A DNA stretch of 64,000 bases, taken from Herbiconiux sp. (GTDB lineage Bacteria > Actinomycetota > Actinomycetes > Actinomycetales > Microbacteriaceae). The notes beneath the pieces are model-generated. The model searched no databases, was not told where the DNA came from, and saw only the letters and a list, made by a program, of their open reading frames with translations. Positions 58,423 to 64,000 of this stretch are shown piece after piece. How positions within the stretch are numbered: position 1 is the stretch's first letter; every line of letters starts with the position of its first letter. A program made the translations under genes and the position numbers. The stretch lies in contig NZ_SCVE01000012.1 of the NCBI RefSeq assembly GCF_004297105.1, positions 620,001 to 684,000 of the forward strand, in the 5' to 3' direction.

Positions 58423-59334
58423 CTACCGGGCTCGGTTGCGCGGGTTGCGCGCGTCGTTGTAGGCGATCGACAGCAGGGTGGCCGACAGCACGAGGAGGAG
58501 GATGGCTATCGACGGGAAGAGGGTCAGCCACCACGCGCTCGACATGGCACCCGACTGCTGCGCCTCGTAGAGGATGCGGCCCCACGACCAGGTGGTGGGA
58601 TCGCCGAGACCGAGGAACGCGAGGCCGGCGGCGGAGAGCACGGCACGCGACGCGGTGACCACCACCGAGACCACGATCACCGGCGTGACGGCCGGCACGA
58701 TGTGCTTCGAGATGATCCACAACGGTGACGTGGTCATCAGCCGAGCCGCATCGACGTAGGGCAGATTCACCACGGTGAGCGCCTGAGAGCGCACGAGCCG
58801 GGTGACCTCGGGCCAGGAGAAGGCCGCGACCACGCCGATGATCGTGCCGGTGCTCGGACCGATCAGGGCGGCGATCAGGATCATGAGGGGCAGCACGGGC
58901 AACGAGAGGGTGAGGTCGACGATCACGCTGATGAAGCCGTCGAGCTTGCGGAAATATGCGCCGAGCACGGCGACGAGTGTGCCGAAGGCGATCGCGATGA
59001 CCGAGGCGGACACCGCGACCAGCAGACTCTGCTGGGTTCCCCAGATCACCTCGCCCAGCACGTCGCGGCCCAGCGAGTCGGTGCCGAACAGGTAGTCGAG
59101 GCTCGGCGGCTTGAGCACATCCGTGCCGTAGCTGGCCGGGTACGGTGCGAGCAGCGGGGCCGCGATCGCCACCACGACCAGGAGGGCCAGGATGCCGAGC
59201 GAGATCAGGCCGAGCGGTTCCGTGCGGAAGGCGCGCCAGGTGGCGAGGCCCGCCCGCTCGTTCTCGGTGGCGACCGGCTCGGCCGGTGTGGTCATCCCGA
59301 CGGTGGCGGCGGGGTCGAATTCGAGAGAGGTCAT
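58423..59334 (-). CDS. Peptide-type ABC transporter permease (DppC-like)
   Basis: 303-residue permease with an N-terminal helix and about five further helices; the DppC signature FGTDSLGRDVLGEVIWGTQQSLLVAV and EAA-like loop SWPEVTRLVRSQALTVVNLPYVDAARL. ATG overlaps the DppB stop (ATGA). Partner of the next gene and of the binding protein. Confidence 0.92.
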   Translation of the reverse strand: MTSLEFDPAATVGMTTPAEPVATENERAGLATWRAFRTEPLGLISLGILALLVVVAIAAPLLAPYPASYGTDVLKPPSLDYLFGTDSLGRDVLGEVIWGTQQSLLVAVSASVIAIAFGTLVAVLGAYFRKLDGFISVIVDLTLSLPVLPLMILIAALIGPSTGTIIGVVAAFSWPEVTRLVRSQALTVVNLPYVDAARLMTTSPLWIISKHIVPAVTPVIVVSVVVTASRAVLSAAGLAFLGLGDPTTWSWGRILYEAQQSGAMSSAWWLTLFPSIAILLLVLSATLLSIAYNDARNPRNRAR

Positions 59335-60293
59335 GAGGTCTTCACCCGGGGGTCGAGGAATCCGTAGACGATGTCGGTGAGCATGTTCGCCACCACCACC
59401 GTGATGGCGAGCAGGAGGAAGGCCCCCTGCAGCACCGGGAAGTCGAGTTGCGTGACCGCCTCGTAGATGCCCCGGCCGATGCCGGGGTAGGCGAACACGG
59501 TCTCGGTGAGCACGGCACCGCCGACCAGGAAGCCGAGTTGGAGGCCGATCAGGGTCGTCGTGGGCAGCAGCGCATTGCGCAGCGCGTGCTTCCACAGGAT
59601 GCGGCGGTAGGGCAGTCCGTTCGCCTTCGCGAGCGTGACGTAGTCCTCGCCCAGGGCTTCGATGAGGGTCGACCGCATGGTGAGTACGTAGGAGCCGAGC
59701 TGGATGAGCATCAGCGACACCGCGGGGAGCACGAGGTGCGACGCGACGCTGCCGTACCAGTCGAGCCCGTAGGCATCCGTGTCGTAGGCGCCGCCGATGG
59801 GCAGCCAGCGCAGGGTGAGCCCGAAGACGAACAGCAGCAGCACGCCGATGCTCGGCACGAAGATCGACTGGCCGGTGACGCCGATCACCTGCACGATCTT
59901 GTCGAGGAAGCGTCCCTTCTTCGACGCGGCGAGCACGCCGAGCGGGATGCCGATCGCCGTCGTGAGCACGAGAGCGGTGACGGTGAGCAGCAGGGTCCAG
60001 GGCAGTCGCTGCAGCAGCACGTCCATCACCGGCACCGACTGCGTGAACGACACACCGAAGTTGCCCTGGATGAGCTGGGCGAGGTAGAGCCCGTACTGCA
60101 CGATCAGGGGCTTGTCGAGCCCGTACTGGGTGAGAAGGGCCGCCCGGGCCTCATCCGTCATGTTCGGGCTGGCGACGGCCAGCGCCGGGTCTCCGGGGAG
60201 CAGCCGCAGCAGGAGGAACGTCACGGTCACGGCGAACCAGATCGTGAAGACGCTCCTGCCGAGGCGTCGGAGGATGAAGGATGAACGAGGCAC
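59331..60293 (-). CDS. Peptide-type ABC transporter permease (DppB-like)
   Basis: 320-residue permease with the N-terminal motif RRLGRSVFTIWFAVTVTFLLLRLLPGDPA of DppB proteins and the EAA-like loop LTMRSTLIEALGEDYVTLAKANGLPYRRILWKHALRNALLP. Immediately downstream of the binding protein gene (15-base gap). Confidence 0.93.
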   Translation of the reverse strand: MPRSSFILRRLGRSVFTIWFAVTVTFLLLRLLPGDPALAVASPNMTDEARAALLTQYGLDKPLIVQYGLYLAQLIQGNFGVSFTQSVPVMDVLLQRLPWTLLLTVTALVLTTAIGIPLGVLAASKKGRFLDKIVQVIGVTGQSIFVPSIGVLLLFVFGLTLRWLPIGGAYDTDAYGLDWYGSVASHLVLPAVSLMLIQLGSYVLTMRSTLIEALGEDYVTLAKANGLPYRRILWKHALRNALLPTTTLIGLQLGFLVGGAVLTETVFAYPGIGRGIYEAVTQLDFPVLQGAFLLLAITVVVANMLTDIVYGFLDPRVKTS

Positions 60294-60308
60294 GCGGGCG
60301 GCCCTTTC

Positions 60309-61922
60309 CTACTCGGCCTTGTGGGCGCTGGCGAGTGACTCGGGGTTCACGATCGACAGCAGCTCGCTCGGCTTGGTGATGAATCCATCCCACTTGTCGC
60401 TGTGCGCGAAGTAGAGATTCTGCGTGTACATGATGTTGTCGTACACGTTGTCGTGCACGATCTTCGCCGCGTCCCGCATGATCTGGATCTTCTCGTCGGT
60501 GTCGCTCGTGACGGCACCCTGGGCGATCAGCTCGTTGAGGGCCGGATCGTCGACGTAGGTGTAGTTGATCGCACCACCCGGCAGGTAGGCGAGCGTGAAG
60601 TTCGTCACCGGGTCGTCCATGATGGCGAAGTTGCCGGCGTAGATGTCGAAGTCACCGGCGTTCGTCTGGGCGAGGTAGGTGTTGCGCTCCGTGCCCTGCA
60701 GCTCGATGGTGATCCCGGCCTTCGCCGCGCTGTCCTTCACGAGCTGCGCCCACTGGCTGGTCACGCTGTCCTGCAGCGAGTAGATCAGCCGGAACGAGAC
60801 GGGGAAGTTGCCGCTCGAGTCGGCTGTGTAGCCGGCCTCCTCCATGAGCGACCGTGCCTTGTCGGTGTCGAACTCGTACTCGGTGAGCGAGTCGTCGTAG
60901 TAGTCGCTCAGCACCGGCATCAGCGGGCTCGACCCGGTCGACACGGCCTGGCCCTGCAGCACCACGGTGCGGATCGCGTCGTAGTCGACGGCGTGCGCGA
61001 GCGCCTGCCGCACCTCGAGCTTCGCCAGATCGGGGTTCTGCATGTTGTAGGTCATGTGCGCGTAGCCGAGGCCCACGACCTCCTCGACCTCGATGCCGGA
61101 GGAGTTCTTCAGCTGGTCGACCTGCGCCGGGGGCAGCGCGTTCGCGATCACGTCGACCTCGCCGCTCTGCAGCGCCAGGATCTCGGTGTTCACGTCGGGG
61201 AAGACCCGGTAGACGACCTTGGCCGGGATGGGCGTGCCGCCCTCGACCATCGGGTAGTCCTCCACACGGTCGAGCTCGTAGCTCTGGCCCACCTGCACCT
61301 TGGTGAGGGTGAAGGGACCGGCGCCGACCCAGCCGCCGTCGGATCCGTCGTTCGGGAAGTCGGCCACGGAGGCGGCCTTCTCGAACACGTGCTTCGGAAC
61401 CACGTTGCCCCAGAACCCGATCTCCTCGATGATCGACGAGTCGGCCTGCGTGAGCTTCACCTCGACGCGGGTGTCGGAGACGGCGGTGGCCGACTCGAAA
61501 TTCCCCAGCTGGCCGTAGAAGGTGCCGGATGGCGCGTCCTTCTTCACCGCGTTCATGGTCCACGCCACGTCTTCGGCGGTGACGGGCTCGCCGTCGCTCC
61601 AGGTGAGGTCGTCGCGGATCTCGTAGAACCCGGTGGTGGCGTCGACGTAGCCCCAGTCGGTGGCCAGCGCCGGCTCCTTCTTGCCGTCGTCGGCGATCGA
61701 CAGCAGGTGCGGGTACATCAGGTTGGTGATCCAGTAGTCGCTCCGGCTGTTGCCGATCAGCGGGTTGTAGTTCACCACATCCGTCGTCGTCGCGATGGTG
61801 AGCGTGTCGGAACCCGCGGATGCGGTGCTCGTCGACGCGGGGGGCGCTGAGGGCGCGCACGCACTCAGGGTGAGGGCGACGCTCGCTGCGAGCGCCGCGG
61901 TGACCAGAATTCGTTGTCGCAT
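60309..61922 (-). CDS. ABC transporter substrate-binding lipoprotein (SBP_bac_5)
   Basis: 537-residue family-5 binding protein lipidated at Cys22 (ALTLSAC). Typical segments: LTWSDGEPVTAEDVAWTMNAVK, VQVGQSYELDRVEDYP, MPVLSDYYDDSLTEYEFDTDKARSLMEEAGY. Family members bind di- and oligopeptides, opines, nickel and others. Its ATG is flush with the stop of the dipeptidase gene upstream (TAAATG), and the permeases follow. Confidence 0.92.
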   Translation of the reverse strand: MRQRILVTAALAASVALTLSACAPSAPPASTSTASAGSDTLTIATTTDVVNYNPLIGNSRSDYWITNLMYPHLLSIADDGKKEPALATDWGYVDATTGFYEIRDDLTWSDGEPVTAEDVAWTMNAVKKDAPSGTFYGQLGNFESATAVSDTRVEVKLTQADSSIIEEIGFWGNVVPKHVFEKAASVADFPNDGSDGGWVGAGPFTLTKVQVGQSYELDRVEDYPMVEGGTPIPAKVVYRVFPDVNTEILALQSGEVDVIANALPPAQVDQLKNSSGIEVEEVVGLGYAHMTYNMQNPDLAKLEVRQALAHAVDYDAIRTVVLQGQAVSTGSSPLMPVLSDYYDDSLTEYEFDTDKARSLMEEAGYTADSSGNFPVSFRLIYSLQDSVTSQWAQLVKDSAAKAGITIELQGTERNTYLAQTNAGDFDIYAGNFAIMDDPVTNFTLAYLPGGAINYTYVDDPALNELIAQGAVTSDTDEKIQIMRDAAKIVHDNVYDNIMYTQNLYFAHSDKWDGFITKPSELLSIVNPESLASAHKAE

Positions 61923-63131
61923 TTAGACCCAGACCTCCTTCAGGACGCGCATGGTGTTGCCCCCGACGACGGCGCGGATTTCGTCGTCGGAGTAGTTGTG
62001 CTTCACGAGCCAGCCGATGATGTTGTAGAACTCCTCGGCCGGGTTCTCCAGGCCGTCGACGTACTCGACCTCCTCGTAGTCCACGTGGCCGTGCGCCTGG
62101 CTGATCGAGAGGTTCGACGAGAAGGCGTGGTGCAGTCCCACGTGGTCACCGAACAGCGTGTCAGGTCCGAAGCTCACGTGCTCGAGCCCTACCAGGTCGA
62201 CGCAGTACTGGAAGTGGTCCATCACCGAGTCGAGCGAGTGCTTCGGATGCGCGGGCGACAGTGTCGTGTGCGGAGCCGCCTCGATGCCGATCACGCCGCC
62301 GCGCTTCGCGCACTCGATGATCGTCTCGTCGGTCTTCATCCGGTTGGTGGGCCACAGACCACGGGCGCCGGCGTGGGTGATGAACACGGGCATCGTCGAC
62401 GCCTTGATCACGTCGACGCAGGTGCGGTCGCCCGAGTGCGAGATGTCGATGGCGATGCCGAGCTTGTTCATGCGCTCGACGGCGCGCTCGCCGAAGTAGG
62501 TCAGGCCGCCGTCGCCGCGCTCCTTGAGGCCGGAGCCCAGGGTGTTCTGCTCCGAGTAGGCGATGCCCATCTGGCGTACGCCGAAGCCGTAGAGCACGTC
62601 GAGCCGGTCGACCTCGTTCTCGATCATCGTGGCGGCTTCGAGGGCGAACACGTGAGCGACCTTGCCCTCGGCCTGGGCGCGCTCGATGTCCTTCACGGTC
62701 TCGGCCTTGATCACGTAATCCTGGTGGGCGAGGTCGGCCATCCGTACGCCGAGGTCGAACAGCACGTCCTGGTACTTCCAGCCGGCATCGCTCGAGATGC
62801 AGCAGGTGCCGTCCATCCCGTTGTCGAACACCGCGGTGATGCCCGAGCGCGACAGGCCCTCGTAGCCCGTTGGTTCGCGGCCCTGGCGGATGTGCTCGCG
62901 CAGCTGCCCCATGTCTTCGGGGAAGACCTGCACGTGATCGTGCAGCGAGATGACGGTCTCCTCGGCGAGCAGGGTGCGGGTGCGCTCCTCCTCGGCGGCG
63001 CTGAGTCCCAGACCCTCATAGGCCGGGACACGGCCGATCTGCTTCGCGTAGGTGAATTCCTTGTAGTCCTTTCCTGCTTCCAGGTAGTCGTAGGCGGTGT
63101 AGCCCTTGTAGGCCTCGGCGGGATCAAGCAC
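61923..63131 (-). CDS. M19 (membrane dipeptidase family) metallopeptidase, variant
   Basis: 402 residues from GTG 63131 (CTTGATCCC), with GGAG eight bases upstream. Family features: ISLHDHVQVFPEDMG near residue 62, VFALEAATMIENEVDRL, AIDISHSGDRTCVDVI, VFITHAGARGLWPTNRM, and VSFGPDTLFGDH. The canonical His-x-Asp near the N-terminus reads His64-Asp65-His66 here, so one metal ligand is changed. It is the first gene of the leftward transporter operon. Likely a dipeptidase or related amidohydrolase; substrate unknown. Confidence 0.82.
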   Translation of the reverse strand: MLDPAEAYKGYTAYDYLEAGKDYKEFTYAKQIGRVPAYEGLGLSAAEEERTRTLLAEETVISLHDHVQVFPEDMGQLREHIRQGREPTGYEGLSRSGITAVFDNGMDGTCCISSDAGWKYQDVLFDLGVRMADLAHQDYVIKAETVKDIERAQAEGKVAHVFALEAATMIENEVDRLDVLYGFGVRQMGIAYSEQNTLGSGLKERGDGGLTYFGERAVERMNKLGIAIDISHSGDRTCVDVIKASTMPVFITHAGARGLWPTNRMKTDETIIECAKRGGVIGIEAAPHTTLSPAHPKHSLDSVMDHFQYCVDLVGLEHVSFGPDTLFGDHVGLHHAFSSNLSISQAHGHVDYEEVEYVDGLENPAEEFYNIIGWLVKHNYSDDEIRAVVGGNTMRVLKEVWV

Positions 63132-63334
63132 GCGTGATCTCCTTTACGTGTGTGCGATGTGACGCGGCGTCCGAATTCGCCTGAAAGTTGCGGACGTTCG
63201 GCGCCGTAGAACACAATCTCTTCAATATCCGGCAGGTTTGTCAATGTCGATGGTGAAATTCGGCATAGATTTAGCACGCCTGAAACATTTCGGTAACGGT
63301 GCCGGGTGAAGATGGAGAGGTGGGAAGAGAGACG
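63132..63334. promoter_or_regulatory. Divergent promoter region of the transporter cluster
   Basis: A 203-base gap between the M19 gene and the rightward ATPase gene; it is AT-richer than the flanks. TTGACA (minus strand, about 63240) and a TATTGA-like element lie near 63225 for the leftward operon. I see no perfect palindrome; AsnC sites are often degenerate, so none can be assigned by eye. Confidence 0.4.
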
Positions 63335-64000
63335 ATGACGACAGGATCGACCGGTGGGAGCGCCGCGGAGGGGCAGGTGGCCCTCCGTGTCCGCGACCTG
63401 AACGTGACCTTCACGGGCGGCGGCCGCGCGGTGCACGCCGTGCGGAACGTCGATCTCGACGTGGCGCGAGGCGAGTTCGTGGCGCTCCTCGGGGAATCGG
63501 GATCGGGCAAGTCGGTCACGGCGCGGGCGATCATGGGCCTCACCGACGAGTACACGCGGGTCGAGGCGGCCGAGCTCGTGGTGGCCGGCACCGACATCCT
63601 GACCCTCGGCGACGAGAAGCGCCGCCTCATGCGGGGAGAGCGGATGAGCCTCGTGCTGCAGGACGCCCTGTCCGCCCTCAACCCCGTGATGACCATCGGC
63701 AACCAGATCGGCGAGCTCTTCCGGGTGCACCGTGGCGCCACGCGCAAGCAGGCGCGAGCGAGTGCGATCGAGCTGCTCGGGCTGGTGGGTATCCCCGCGC
63801 CGAAGAACCGGGTCGACGACTACCCGCACCAGTTCTCCGGGGGTATGCGGCAGCGCATCCTGATCGCCATGGCCATCGCCCTGGAGCCCGAGATGCTCAT
63901 CGCCGACGAGCCCACCACGGCGCTCGACGTCACCGTGCAGGCTCAGATCCTCGATCTGCTGGGCCGCCTCCGCGACCAGCTCGGCATGGGTGTGCTGCTC
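63335..64000 (+). CDS. Peptide-type ABC transporter ATP-binding protein (partial, DppD-like)
   Basis: The first 222 codons of an ATPase cut by the window end. Start [14 protein letters not shown]; Walker [16 protein letters not shown] (about 50-64), signature [16 protein letters not shown], Walker [18 protein letters not shown]. The Q-loop and [23 protein letters not shown] are typical for Dpp/Opp ATPases. It is divergent from the dipeptidase/binding-protein operon and presumably powers that transporter. Confidence 0.9.
   Translation, partial: MTTGSTGGSAAEGQVALRVRDLNVTFTGGGRAVHAVRNVDLDVARGEFVALLGESGSGKSVTARAIMGLTDEYTRVEAAELVVAGTDILTLGDEKRRLMRGERMSLVLQDALSALNPVMTIGNQIGELFRVHRGATRKQARASAIELLGLVGIPAPKNRVDDYPHQFSGGMRQRILIAMAIALEPEMLIADEPTTALDVTVQAQILDLLGRLRDQLGMGVLL

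Overview
The window looks like the replication-origin region of a high-GC actinobacterium. The order dnaA-dnaN-gnd-recF-dciA-gyrB-gyrA, the neighbouring rpmH-rnpA-yidD-yidC-jag-rsmG-parA-parB block, the pknA-pknB-trpG-sortase E-crgA block, mycothiol genes (mshA, mshB, ino1), ParS sites and frequent GTG/TTG starts all point there. Protein style and gene order (for example the DUF3566 gene next to gyrA) suggest the family Microbacteriaceae; that placement is inference. No insertion sequence, prophage, CRISPR array or rRNA operon was seen. Two tRNA genes (Ala-TGC, Ile-GAT) are present. Layout: 1-5.6 kb holds two PASTA kinases, a TrpG/PabA amidotransferase, a 53-residue membrane protein, a class E sortase and CrgA. 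5.6-8.0 kb holds a cluster of three perfect DnaA boxes, a rhomboid protease, a cyclophilin, an unknown membrane protein and the two tRNAs. 8-19 kb is the leftward core replication block down to dnaA, with oriC between dnaN and dnaA. 19-24.2 kb is the rightward rpmH-to-parB block with four parS or parS-like sites. 24.2-32 kb carries ddl, an aminotransferase, trxA, trxB, murJ and a DUF6049 protein, all leftward. 32-36.7 kb holds cca and a leftward mycothiol set mshA-mshB-ino1. 36.8-40.4 kb is rpsF-ssb-rpsR-rplI followed by dnaB. 40.5-44.2 kb is a MarR regulator divergent from an MMPL transporter, with a perfect palindromic operator candidate between them, then two small membrane-protein genes. 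44.2-47.3 kb holds purB, a low-molecular-weight tyrosine phosphatase, a four-helix membrane protein and an acetyltransferase. 47.3-52 kb is an aminotransferase followed by E1-alpha, E1-beta and E2 of a 2-oxoacid dehydrogenase. 52-55.2 kb is a zinc-type ABC uptake operon that ends in its own Fur-family regulator and starts with a Zur-like box. 55.2-64 kb is an accessory-looking catabolic block: a double AsnC regulator, an alpha/beta hydrolase, a metal-site-degenerate M24 (creatinase/ectoine-hydrolase-like) protein, a Dpp-type ABC transporter, an M19 dipeptidase variant and, divergently, the transporter ATPase cut by the window end. The most unusual items are the DnaA-box cluster between two convergent genes (about 5.57-5.64 kb), far from any promoter context, and the 55-64 kb peptide or peptide-like compound uptake and hydrolysis block, whose two peptidase-fold enzymes both depart from the normal metal ligands.
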